From Bifidobacterium adolescentis ATCC 15703 (GTDB taxonomy: Bacteria; Actinomycetota; Actinomycetes; Actinomycetales; Bifidobacteriaceae): a DNA stretch of 64,000 nt. The stretch lies in assembly GCF_000010425.1 (NCBI RefSeq), contig NC_008618.1:737946-801945 (forward strand). Direction: 5' to 3'. This document shows, piece by piece, positions 27,385-35,302 of the stretch. A program made the translations under genes and the position numbers. The notes under the pieces were generated by a model. It was not told the DNA's origin. It ran no database searches and saw only the letters and a program-made list of their open reading frames with translations. The first letter of the stretch is position 1. Each line of letters starts with the position of its first letter.

Positions 27385-29489
27385 GTCTACGAAGCCTAAG
27401 AGGTGGTGATTGCTGCCGTCCACAGGACGATTGTTGCCGGCATTGCGATTGCCGTATGGGAATGTCCGCGAATGACGGCACGCACGGCAACGCCCGCAAT
27501 GATGGAATCGGCAACGACGAAATGACCAGACGCGTCGTATTCGTCGGCAATCCGAACGTCGGCAAATCCTCCATGTTCAACGCACTGCTCGGCGCGAGAA
27601 CCCGCACGATGAACGCGCCCGGCACCACGGTGTCCATCACCTGCGGGCAATACCATTACGAAAAACCGAAAACAGCGGGAAACGCGCAAAACTGGCAGTT
27701 TGTGGACACCCCCGGCACATATTCTCTGGCGCCGATGAGTCCCGATGAGCAGGTCGCCGTCAACGCGCTGACCGGCATGTCAGGCATGCCCGTTCCCGAC
27801 CTTGCCGTCGTGGTGCTGGACGCCACCGCGCTGTCCCGATCGCTGTACCTGCTGTCGATGGTGGTGGAGCTCGGGCTGCCCACCGTCGTGGCACTCACCA
27901 TGAACGACCTCGCCGTCCGCAACGGCTGCGGCGTCGATGCGGAACGACTGTCCCATTTGCTGGACGGCATGCCGGTCGTCGCGATTGACGGACGTACCGG
28001 AGACGGCGGCAAGGCTTTGGCCGACGCGATCGCCGCAAGTTTCGAGGGAACGCCCGTTCCGCACGGGCTGACCGCACTGCCAACCGTGACAGCCGACGCC
28101 GACATGAAAACCGCCGACGGCCTGAGCGTCTGGGCCGAATTGCGGGCCGACGCACGACTCGATTGGACCGCCGGCATATTGCGCGGTCTCGACATGCATG
28201 CGGTCGACCACGTCACCTTGTCCGACCGCATCGACCGCGTGCTGCTGCACCCCGTGATTGGCGTCCTCGTCTTCCTTGCGGTGCTGTTCGTCGTGTTCCA
28301 GGCCACCACCACGCTCGCCAGCCCCATGCAGGATTGGATCGACGTGACCTTCCGCGGATGGTGCACAGATGGACTCGACCTGCTGCTCGGCCTGTTCGGA
28401 CCATCCGTGAGCGGCGGCTGGCTGCGTTCGCTGCTGGTGGACGGACTGCTTGACGGCGTGGTCACCGTGCTGACGTTCATTCCGGTGATGGGCATCATGT
28501 TCCTGCTGCTGTCAATCTTGGAGGATTCCGGCTACATGGCCCGCGCCGCGTTCGTGATGGACCGTGCCATGCGCGCCTTGGGATTGGACGGTCGCGCGTT
28601 CCTGCCGATCATCGTCGGCTTCGGCTGCAATCTGCCGGCTTTGGCCGCCACACGAACCCTATCCGATTCCCGGCAACGGGTGCTTACCGGCATGCTGGTG
28701 CCGTTCGCGGCATGTTCCGCACGACTATCGGTGTTTTTGGTGCTCGCCCACGCGTTCTTCCCGAAATACGCCGGTCTCGTGGTCTTCCTCATGTACGTGG
28801 CTTCGGTCATGGTCATCCTGCTGGTCGGCGTGCTGCTGCGCCACACCATGTTCCGCGGCCTCGAACCCGAACCGTTGATGCTGGCGCTTCCCGCATACCA
28901 ATGCCCGCGCGCGTTGCAGCTGGCGCGTTCGGTACTGCTGCGTCTATGGGGCTTCATCCGTGGAGCCAGCGTGATCATCATTTCAATGATCACGGCGCTG
29001 TGGCTGCTGCAGGGCATTCCGGTAACCGCCAACGCAGGCGGTTTCGCTCATGTCGACGACGTGCATGATTCCGCGTATGGCGTGCTCGCCGACGCGGTCG
29101 CTCCCGTGTTCGCGCCGGCCGGTTTCGACGACTGGCATGCCTCGGCCGCGCTGATCACGGGATTCGTGGCCAAAGAGGTCGTGGTCGGTTCGATGTCGCA
29201 GTCCTACCATGCGGACGAACCGGATGATGCGGCTTCCCAACAAGCCGGGGAGGGAACGCTGGGACAGAAGCTGCGCGCCTCGTTCGACCAGTCATCGCAC
29301 GGCCACGGCAAGGCGGCGGCCATCGCCTTCCTGCTGTTCACGCTCGCCTACACGCCATGTCTTGCGACGGTCGCCGAAATGCGACGGCAGTTCGGCACGA
29401 AAGTCGCGGCGCGATCCGTCCTGCTGAGCTTGGCCGTGGCATACGTCATCGCCATCATCGCCTTCCAAACATTGCGGTTGATATGGTGA
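27378..29489 (+). CDS. feoB: Ferrous iron transporter FeoB
   Basis: FeoB imports Fe2+ across the cytoplasmic membrane. It has an N-terminal G domain and a C-terminal membrane domain with two gate repeats. P-loop GNPNVGKS is at 57-64, switch II DTPGTYSL is near 110, and the base-recognition motif reads TMND (174-177), where NxxD is usual. The membrane part has VLTFIPVMGIMFLLLSILE and FGCNLPALAATR, then CSARLSVFLVLA in the second gate. If translation begins at 27378, which overlaps feoA, the protein has a Cys-rich extension of about 48 residues. A start near 27522 (MTRRVV) is possible, but neither has a strong Shine-Dalgarno. A FeoC-like gene overlaps the stop. Confidence 0.94.
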   Translation: MLSLRSLRGGDCCRPQDDCCRHCDCRMGMSANDGTHGNARNDGIGNDEMTRRVVFVGNPNVGKSSMFNALLGARTRTMNAPGTTVSITCGQYHYEKPKTAGNAQNWQFVDTPGTYSLAPMSPDEQVAVNALTGMSGMPVPDLAVVVLDATALSRSLYLLSMVVELGLPTVVALTMNDLAVRNGCGVDAERLSHLLDGMPVVAIDGRTGDGGKALADAIAASFEGTPVPHGLTALPTVTADADMKTADGLSVWAELRADARLDWTAGILRGLDMHAVDHVTLSDRIDRVLLHPVIGVLVFLAVLFVVFQATTTLASPMQDWIDVTFRGWCTDGLDLLLGLFGPSVSGGWLRSLLVDGLLDGVVTVLTFIPVMGIMFLLLSILEDSGYMARAAFVMDRAMRALGLDGRAFLPIIVGFGCNLPALAATRTLSDSRQRVLTGMLVPFAACSARLSVFLVLAHAFFPKYAGLVVFLMYVASVMVILLVGVLLRHTMFRGLEPEPLMLALPAYQCPRALQLARSVLLRLWGFIRGASVIIISMITALWLLQGIPVTANAGGFAHVDDVHDSAYGVLADAVAPVFAPAGFDDWHASAALITGFVAKEVVVGSMSQSYHADEPDDAASQQAGEGTLGQKLRASFDQSSHGHGKAAAIAFLLFTLAYTPCLATVAEMRRQFGTKVAARSVLLSLAVAYVIAIIAFQTLRLIW

Positions 29490-29827
29490 GCGGTATGGAA
29501 CGGTCCGGCGCTTCCGCGCACGGATGGCGGCGCACGCCACGTACGGCTGATACATACGGCGACGGCCGGAACGGTATCGTCGCACGCATCGCCGGCGACA
29601 TCGCCGCAGGATTGACGGTGCGGCAAATCGCCGACAAACGGCATCTGCCGGTCGATTTCGTGGACATGGCTGTCGAACGCGCGGACAAACGGGGGCTGCT
29701 GGCCGTGATGGACATGCGGCACGCCTGCGGAGAGACGATATGCCAGCCCGATCCTGCGTCATTGGTGTGCGCAGGATGCCCATTCAGGATATTCCCATCT
29801 TCAAGCCCGTACAATAGGCAAGGTTAA
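29483..29827 (+). CDS. Small HTH-like protein with four cysteines, FeoC-like
   Basis: The ATG at 29483 overlaps the feoB stop (ATGGTGA), so the gene is translationally linked to feoB. The 114-residue product has a predicted winged-helix region (~30-75, with AGLTVRQIADKRHLP) and then four cysteines at 82, 87, 96 and 99, in CGETIC and VCAGC. FeoC proteins of enterobacteria have the same order: a winged helix plus a four-Cys loop that binds an iron-sulfur cluster, encoded third after feoA and feoB. I infer a FeoC-like accessory or regulator. Similarity beyond the layout is not shown here. Confidence 0.6.
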   Translation: MVSGMERSGASAHGWRRTPRTADTYGDGRNGIVARIAGDIAAGLTVRQIADKRHLPVDFVDMAVERADKRGLLAVMDMRHACGETICQPDPASLVCAGCPFRIFPSSSPYNRQG

Positions 29828-29874
29828 CAAGACGAAGAACGATGACAGTTATCGGTTCGCAAGGGGTGACACGT

Positions 29875-30735
29875 ATGGATTATCAGTACCAGACCACTGA
29901 ACAGCCTTCCAGCCCCCGCAAGGCATGGCCGATCGTCCTTGCCGTGGTCGTGGCCCTCATCGTGGCATGCGGTGCCGGCGTGTGCGTTTACCGCAACAAG
30001 CAGCAGGAAGCATTGGCCACATGCCGGCAATCGCTCGCGGAATTCAGCTCGGCCCGCAAAGCCGTGCTCGACACTTCCGAAAACGGCAGCGAACTGCAGA
30101 AGCTGATTCGAGGCGCGCTCGGCGTGAACGACATCATCGACGCGTTCGCGGACGCGGCCACCAGCGCCGAGAACACAGTCGATACGGAAGGCTGCAAGGC
30201 GGAAGCCACCATCACGCAGCTCAATCTCGTAGCCAAAACGTTGGACGGCGCCACCGATTCCCTGAACGCCAGTCTGAAAAGCATCCAAGAGAAAAACGCC
30301 GAAACCGCGTTGCAGGATCCGAAGGCCGATTCGGATGGCGCGGCAGCCGGACAATCGTCCAATAACCCATCCGGGCAATCGAACGGAGCCTCTTCGAACA
30401 GCACTTCTTCGAACGGCACCTCCGACACGAAATCGTCGGATGAATCCAAAAAGGAACTGCAACAGTCGATCGACAAGGCAGACAAACTGGTCGACAAACT
30501 CAGCAAGGACGATTCCCTGACCCTGACCGGACGCAAACTGCTGTCCGCGCTGTCCAAGGCCGCGGACTCCGGACAGAAGCTCGTCGAAAGCGGCAACATC
30601 AAGGATTCCAAGTATTACAAGGCGGCCAAGGTCACGCTTGACGAAGCCATTGACATGGCTGACAACTGGGTGAACAGCCAGGCGGCCAAAGCGCAGTGGC
30701 ATGCTCCCGCGTGTTGCTTCCGCAGCCACGTCTAA
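29875..30735 (+). CDS. Membrane-anchored protein of unknown function with a Ser/Asn-rich linker
   Basis: I do not recognise a characterised family. ATG 29875 follows AAGGGG with 8-nt spacing. A basic N-terminus leads to one membrane helix (residues ~17-38, WPIVLAVVVALIVACGAG), so the rest is probably extracellular. A helical domain (~45-145) contains two cysteines that could pair. A Ser/Asn/Gly-rich linker (~155-185) follows, then a second helical domain (~190-275) rich in Lys and Asp. The last 12 residues (HAPACCFRSHV) look unlike the rest and may reflect a recent frame change. Bifidobacterial relatives are often labelled as colicin-transporter-like on weak evidence. The gene stands alone between feo and a drug/metabolite transporter. 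Confidence 0.7.
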   Translation: MDYQYQTTEQPSSPRKAWPIVLAVVVALIVACGAGVCVYRNKQQEALATCRQSLAEFSSARKAVLDTSENGSELQKLIRGALGVNDIIDAFADAATSAENTVDTEGCKAEATITQLNLVAKTLDGATDSLNASLKSIQEKNAETALQDPKADSDGAAAGQSSNNPSGQSNGASSNSTSSNGTSDTKSSDESKKELQQSIDKADKLVDKLSKDDSLTLTGRKLLSALSKAADSGQKLVESGNIKDSKYYKAAKVTLDEAIDMADNWVNSQAAKAQWHAPACCFRSHV

Positions 30736-30791
30736 AGTTTCCTTCGGAAAGCATGACGTGAATACGACGTCGGATGTGTGGAAGCGTGTAA

Positions 30792-30800
30792 GGGGGGGGG
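30792..30800 (+). repeat. G9 mononucleotide tract in the ribosome binding site of the next gene
   Basis: Nine consecutive G residues follow AA and end 3 nt before the ATG at 30804, so the tract makes up the Shine-Dalgarno and spacer. Tracts of this length are prone to slippage. Confidence 0.9.
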
Positions 30801-30803
30801 CGG

Positions 30804-31751
30804 ATGGCAGACGCGGGGCAGGAATCATCGGAAGGCATTAGCGTATCGAAGCCGGTCGCCCGCGTGATGATGCTGGTCAACGCGGCGGTATGGGGATCCG
30901 GCTACACCATGCTCAAGCATGTGCAGGAGAACATGCCGACACAGTGGATGATGTTCTTCCGCATGGCTTCGGCGGTACTGCTTATGGCCATCGTGTTTTT
31001 CCCACGTCTTCGCAGGATTCGCCTGCGCCGCTATATCGTTCCCGGTCTGATACTCGCGTTGACTTACTGGCTGGGATTCATCTTCCAGCTCAAAGGACTT
31101 GAAACCACGTCTCCCGGACGCAACAGCTTCTTCACCGACACCTATTGCGTGATGGTGCCGTTCGTGGTGTGGGCGTTCACGCGCAAACGCCCCAGCTGGC
31201 AGCATCTGGTGGCCGCGTTCGTCTGCGCGTTCGGCATTGGTCTGGTGTCGCTGAGCGGCGGCGGTGGCGCGGAACTCATGCATATGAGCTTCGGTGACGC
31301 CATGACTATCATCGGCGCGTTTTTCTTCGCGTTGAATCTGGTTTTGGTTGGTTTCATCGGCAAGGATTTCGACGCGATCGCGCTGATGCTTGCCGAATTC
31401 GTGTGGTGCGCCCTGCTGTTCGGCGCTGGCGCGGTGCTTACCGAAGGCGGACCGTCCATGGCTTGGGCGCGGTGGGACATCGTGCTGTGCATCGCCTACC
31501 TGGTGGTCGGCTCCACGGTGATCGCCCAAGTGTTTCAAACCATCGCCATACAGAATCTGCCCACTTCCGAGGCGTCCGTGATCTTAAGCACGGAATGCAT
31601 CTTCGCCATGCTGGTATCCGTGATTTTCACCGGCGAAACGCTGACCGTGCCGTCGTTATGCGGTTTCGCGCTGATTTTCGGTGCGATTCTGCTGTCCGAA
31701 ATCCAACTGCCCTCCGCAAAACGACAGCGTGGCACAACGGAAGGCGATTAG
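30804..31751 (+). CDS. DMT-superfamily (EamA) transporter
   Basis: The 315-residue membrane protein has ten hydrophobic helices in two EamA repeats. Repeat 1 spans roughly residues 18-150 with VNAAVWGSGYTMLKHV and LTYWLGFIFQLKGLE-TTSPGRNSFFTD. Repeat 2 spans 160-300 with TEASVILSTECIF-like helices near the end. EamA proteins export amino acids, metabolites or drugs, and no substrate can be assigned. The ATG follows AAG plus a G9 tract and CGG, an unusual binding site that could alter expression by slippage. The stop overlaps the convergent YeiH-type gene by 4 nt. Confidence 0.88.
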   Translation: MADAGQESSEGISVSKPVARVMMLVNAAVWGSGYTMLKHVQENMPTQWMMFFRMASAVLLMAIVFFPRLRRIRLRRYIVPGLILALTYWLGFIFQLKGLETTSPGRNSFFTDTYCVMVPFVVWAFTRKRPSWQHLVAAFVCAFGIGLVSLSGGGGAELMHMSFGDAMTIIGAFFFALNLVLVGFIGKDFDAIALMLAEFVWCALLFGAGAVLTEGGPSMAWARWDIVLCIAYLVVGSTVIAQVFQTIAIQNLPTSEASVILSTECIFAMLVSVIFTGETLTVPSLCGFALIFGAILLSEIQLPSAKRQRGTTEGD

Positions 31752-32890
31752 AAGAACAGCGCCGCGATTCCCGCCGCGAAGCACATGAGCAGCACGGACG
31801 TGAGGAAGCTCGCCAGGAACGCCTTCTGTCCCTTCTTCGCGATGGCGCTGAAATTCACATTGATGCCGAGCGCCGCCATGGCCATGCCGAGCACGATGTA
31901 GGCGAAGTCCACCAGATTCGGTGCGATGGCGTCGATGAACGGCACGAACGTGCCGATGATGGAAGCGCCGATGAAACCGAGCATGAACCACGGGAACGAC
32001 ACTTTGCGTTTGCCGTCGGCCGGCATTTCGGAATGGTTTCTGTCCCACCAGATGGCGATGATGATGGCCGCGAACACCAGCATCAGCACGCGGGAAAGCT
32101 TCATGATGGTGGCGATGCCCACCGCGCCGAACGCGTCGCCGGCGGCCACGGCATGGGCGATTTCGTGCAGGGACGCGCCAGCGGTGATGCCCAACTGCGT
32201 CTTGCTCAGGCCCGTCAACGGCCCAAGGGCGATTTCCAGCAATGCGAAGATGGTGCCCATGATGGCGATGATGGCCACGGCCATCACCTCATTGTTGGCC
32301 TTCTCATCCTCTTTTTCCGGCGGCACCTTGATGGAGCCGGACAATCCCATGACGGCTGCCGCGCCACAGATGCCGGTACCGCCCGCCACGAGAATGGCGA
32401 GCTGCGGATCGACGCCAAGCTTGCGTGCGATGTTGTAGCACACCACGATGGTGAGCGTCACCACCACTGCCGCGATCGGCAGACACTTGATACCCTGCGT
32501 GAACAGCACCGTCAGATTGAGCTTGAAGCCAAGCAGGATGATGCCCAGGCGAAGCAGCTTGTTCGAAATGAGCCCGGCCGCATCCTTCACACCGGCCTTA
32601 TGTTCGGCGGAACGGCTCGAATACCATTTGCGGATCGGGAACTGCGCGACCATGCCGATGAGCAGAGCGATGATCAACGCGCCGAACAGGCTGAATCCCG
32701 GAAACTGCTTGAGCCACGAAGCCACCAGAGAGGCCGCCAACGTGACGATGCCAATGAACGCCATTTCCTTGGTGGCTATGCGAGTCCACCATTTCTTGCA
32801 AAAATCAATCACGAGCGTCAAGTGTTCCGGTTCATGCGGACAAGCCGGCCGGATGGGGAGACGCGCGCGGGAATCCATATTTTGCAACAT
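31748..32890 (-). CDS. YeiH family putative sulfate exporter (UPF0324)
   Basis: These are integral membrane proteins of unknown transport role, annotated as putative sulfate exporters. The protein has about ten helices and the family motifs FGALIIALLIGM, SNKLLRLGIILLGFKLN and VAGGTGICGAAAV, the last a conserved signature. LGITAGASLHEIAHAVAAG and LGINVNFSAI complete the pattern. ATG 32890 (MLQNM) is the first ATG. The frame also opens at a TTG 33 nt upstream, and another ATG lies at 32878. None has a strong Shine-Dalgarno, so the start is uncertain. It is divergent from the DUF362 gene with about 100 bp between, which must hold both promoters. Confidence 0.85.
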   Translation of the reverse strand: MLQNMDSRARLPIRPACPHEPEHLTLVIDFCKKWWTRIATKEMAFIGIVTLAASLVASWLKQFPGFSLFGALIIALLIGMVAQFPIRKWYSSRSAEHKAGVKDAAGLISNKLLRLGIILLGFKLNLTVLFTQGIKCLPIAAVVVTLTIVVCYNIARKLGVDPQLAILVAGGTGICGAAAVMGLSGSIKVPPEKEDEKANNEVMAVAIIAIMGTIFALLEIALGPLTGLSKTQLGITAGASLHEIAHAVAAGDAFGAVGIATIMKLSRVLMLVFAAIIIAIWWDRNHSEMPADGKRKVSFPWFMLGFIGASIIGTFVPFIDAIAPNLVDFAYIVLGMAMAALGINVNFSAIAKKGQKAFLASFLTSVLLMCFAAGIAALFF

Positions 32891-32989
32891 ATCTCGAACG
32901 GGTTTGAGGTCTGTTTGCTTCAAGTCGGGTTTAAGTTGGTACGCTGGAGATGCAAGCCAAAAACACAGGCAGAATCAAGGAGGGTCAAG

Positions 32990-33904
32990 ATGCAATTCGA
33001 AGCCTCGCGACTGGAAGGACTGGAACACCGCACCGACGCGCAGTCCGCACCGGAAGTGTTCTTCACGCCGATCATCACACCGGAAAGCCTCGTCGCCGCC
33101 TACCATGCGCTCGGACGCAAGCCGGAAGGCAAAACGGCCATCAAAGTCCATTCCGGCGAATCGGAAAAATCCAATAATCTCAATCCTTCGCTCGTCAAGG
33201 ACCTCGTGCAGGAGATCGGCGGCACGCTCGTGGAATGCTCTACCGCATACGACGGCAATCGTGAAACCCCCGAAAAAAGCCTTGCCACGTTCAAAAAGCA
33301 CGGATACGCCGATCTTGCGCCAATCCAGATCATGGACATGGGCGGTGAAATCGAGATCCCGGTGGCCAAGCACCGCCACATCGCCTACGACATCGTCGGC
33401 AAGCATATCGACGACTACGATTCCATTTTCGTGCTGTCGCATTTCAAAGGCCATCCGATGGGAGGCTTCGGCGGCGCGCTCAAAAACGTGTCCATCGGCA
33501 TAGCCTCGTCGAACGGCAAACGCTGGATCCATTCCGCCGGCGTCACCAAGGACAAGTGGGTGGAAACTCCTCAGGATGCATTCCTCGAATCGATGGCCGA
33601 AGCCGATGAGGCCGTGATCAGCCACATGCATGGCAAGATGATGTATCTGAACGTCATGAACCGCCTGTCGGTGGATTGCGACTGCCTGCCCTCCCCGACG
33701 GAACCGGACATGCATGACATCGGCGTGCTGTCCTCGCTCGACCCGGTGGCACTCGACCAGGTATGCGTCGACCTCATCCACACCGACCCCGACGGAGCGT
33801 CCGTCACCGAACGCATCGCCTCGCTCCACGGCGAACACATCCTCGAATACGCCGAGGAACTTGGCATCGGTTCGCGCGCGTACCGTCTGACCGTACTCGA
33901 CTGA
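32990..33904 (+). CDS. DUF362 domain protein
   Basis: The 304-residue protein matches the DUF362 type, whose role is not settled. It shows VFFTPIITPESLVAAYHALG at the N-terminus, AIKVHSGE, then FVLSHFKGHPMGGFGGALKN near 150 with the family's glycine-rich HxxGG loop, and CDCLPSPTEPDMHDIG near 230 with paired cysteines. No ferredoxin-type cluster motif follows, unlike some members. AAGGAGGG precedes the ATG with good spacing. The kinase gene begins 11 nt after its stop and an ECF S gene follows, so the three appear to be one operon. Confidence 0.8.
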   Translation: MQFEASRLEGLEHRTDAQSAPEVFFTPIITPESLVAAYHALGRKPEGKTAIKVHSGESEKSNNLNPSLVKDLVQEIGGTLVECSTAYDGNRETPEKSLATFKKHGYADLAPIQIMDMGGEIEIPVAKHRHIAYDIVGKHIDDYDSIFVLSHFKGHPMGGFGGALKNVSIGIASSNGKRWIHSAGVTKDKWVETPQDAFLESMAEADEAVISHMHGKMMYLNVMNRLSVDCDCLPSPTEPDMHDIGVLSSLDPVALDQVCVDLIHTDPDGASVTERIASLHGEHILEYAEELGIGSRAYRLTVLD

Positions 33905-33915
33905 CGGCGAACGCA

Positions 33916-34542
33916 ATGGTCACGAAACCCGCGAAGCCTACGGAAGCCAGCATCGCAATCGCACGTATCGAAACGTTGCTTGCCGAACGCGATTGTGTGT
34001 TCGTCGCAATCGACGGGCCATGCGCATCCGGCAAAACCACGTTTGCCGCGATGCTCAACAGGCGTTTCGGCGGCAACGTGCTGCACATGGACGATTTCTT
34101 CCTCCGTCCCGAACAGCGCACGCCGGAACGTTTCGCCGAACCCGGCGGCAACGTGGACCGTGAACGGTTCGAAACGGAAGTGTTGGCACCGCTCGCCGCC
34201 GGACAAGCCGCGCAATACCGGCCATGGGATTGCCATACAGGCGATTTCGCCGTCGCGTACGCCGTCGAACCGGCCCAGCTGACCATTGTGGAAGGCAGCT
34301 ACAGCATGCACCCCGCCTTGCGGGGGTATTACGATTGCATGATCTGTCTTGCGGTCGATCCTGCCGAACAGTTGCGTCGGCTCGAACGACGCAATCCACG
34401 CATGTTGCAACGATTCGTCGACGAGTGGATTCCGTTGGAAAACCGCTATTTCGAAGCGACCAATATCCAAGCCGTCGCCGATTTGCTGGTCGACACCGCG
34501 CTGTCGGACGGTGGGTCGGTCGTCGAGCCGGCCAATACGTGA
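33916..34542 (+). CDS. Uridine-kinase-like P-loop kinase
   Basis: The 208-residue protein is a P-loop kinase of the uridine kinase/phosphoribulokinase type. Walker A is GPCASGKTT near 34-42. HMDDFFLRPEQRT near 61 matches the Mg/nucleoside-binding DD motif of uridine kinases. VDRERFETEV and IVEGSYSMHP (a VEGxY-like motif) follow, and RRLERRNPRML near the end resembles the lid region. The nucleoside or alcohol it phosphorylates cannot be told. It lies 11 nt after a DUF362 gene and 49 nt before an ECF S component. That suggests it traps the imported compound by phosphorylation, which is inference. Confidence 0.82.
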   Translation: MVTKPAKPTEASIAIARIETLLAERDCVFVAIDGPCASGKTTFAAMLNRRFGGNVLHMDDFFLRPEQRTPERFAEPGGNVDRERFETEVLAPLAAGQAAQYRPWDCHTGDFAVAYAVEPAQLTIVEGSYSMHPALRGYYDCMICLAVDPAEQLRRLERRNPRMLQRFVDEWIPLENRYFEATNIQAVADLLVDTALSDGGSVVEPANT

Positions 34543-34591
34543 CATATCCGCATATCCGGAAGAAAAGAACAAAAATCAAGGAGAATACAAA

Positions 34592-35182
34592 ATGTCTGAT
34601 TCCGCAACCATGCCCGCGGCCGCCCTGCGCCGCACCGACCTGCCGAAACTGAGTCTCGGCACCAAGACAGCAGCCACCCTGCTCGCCATCGTCGCAGCGG
34701 TCGTGCTGCCGCAACTGTTCCACGTCATCGGCGCCGTCTCCGGACAGGGAACCATGTTGGGCGTCGCGTTCCTGCCGATGCATCTGCCGATCATCTTCGT
34801 CGGCCTGATCGCGGGCCCCGCCGTCGGCGCGATCGCCGGCGCCGCCGCTCCGCTCGTGAGCTTCCTGCTGTCCGGCATGCCGATGCTGGCGATGCTGCCG
34901 CTCATGATGGTCGAACTGTGCGCATACGGCCTGGTGGCCGGTCTGCTGCGCGGCATCAAGCTGCCGAGCCTGGCGAAGGTGGTCATCGCACAGCTCGCCG
35001 GACGTGTGGTGCTGACCGCAGCCACCGCGATCGCCGTGTTCGCGTTCGGTTCCAGCAAGGCCATCGCCGCCACATGGACGAGCGACCTGGCCGCCGGCCT
35101 GCCCGGTCTCGCGCTGCAGTGGGCCCTGATTCCGCTCGCCGCCTACTGGACCGAGTCGCTGATCGCCAAGCGCAACCACTGA
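34592..35182 (+). CDS. ECF transporter S component, stand-alone
   Basis: The 196-residue membrane protein has about six helices and the S-component pattern: LGVAFLPMHLPIIFVGLIAG near 50, followed by GPAVGAIAGAAAPLVSFLLSG and MLPLMMVELCAYGLVAGLL. It belongs to the PF12822-like ECF S group, whose members bind folate, pantothenate, niacin, cobalamin precursors and others. No A or T gene is near it, so it would use a shared energizing module, such as the one at 12.8-15.3 kb or another elsewhere. AAGGAG lies 7 nt before the ATG. Terminator hairpins follow. Confidence 0.82.
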   Translation: MSDSATMPAAALRRTDLPKLSLGTKTAATLLAIVAAVVLPQLFHVIGAVSGQGTMLGVAFLPMHLPIIFVGLIAGPAVGAIAGAAAPLVSFLLSGMPMLAMLPLMMVELCAYGLVAGLLRGIKLPSLAKVVIAQLAGRVVLTAATAIAVFAFGSSKAIAATWTSDLAAGLPGLALQWALIPLAAYWTESLIAKRNH

Positions 35183-35188
35183 TATGAC

Positions 35189-35215
35189 GTTTGCCCGGCC
35201 ACGTTCTGGGCAAAC
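35189..35215 (+). terminator. Stem-loop after the stand-alone ECF S gene
   Basis: GTTTGCCC at 35189-35196 pairs with GGGCAAAC at 35208-35215 around an 11-nt loop. It starts 6 nt after the stop codon. No clear T-run. Confidence 0.55.
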
Positions 35216-35226
35216 GCGTGATATGC

Positions 35227-35254
35227 GGGAGCCGAGCCGTTAAGCTTGGCTCCC
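35227..35254 (+). terminator. Second stem-loop before the TauE-type gene
   Basis: GGGAGCCGAGC at 35227-35237 pairs with GCTTGGCTCCC at 35244-35254 around CGTTAA, an 11-bp stem with one G-T pair, followed by GTTACTTAT. It may terminate the upstream operon or act in the leader of the next gene. Confidence 0.6.
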
Positions 35255-35302
35255 GTTACTTATAGGAGGACTACGTAGGAGTTTTACGAAGGGGAAGCAG
35301 TC

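Noticed and set aside
31403..32989. Long in-frame extension upstream of the DUF362 gene
   Set aside because: It is antisense to the YeiH-type gene. The Shine-Dalgarno and family start place the real ATG at 32990.
33916..34542. Naming the kinase udk
   Set aside because: The motifs are of the broader uridine-kinase-like group; length and neighbours do not allow the specific name.
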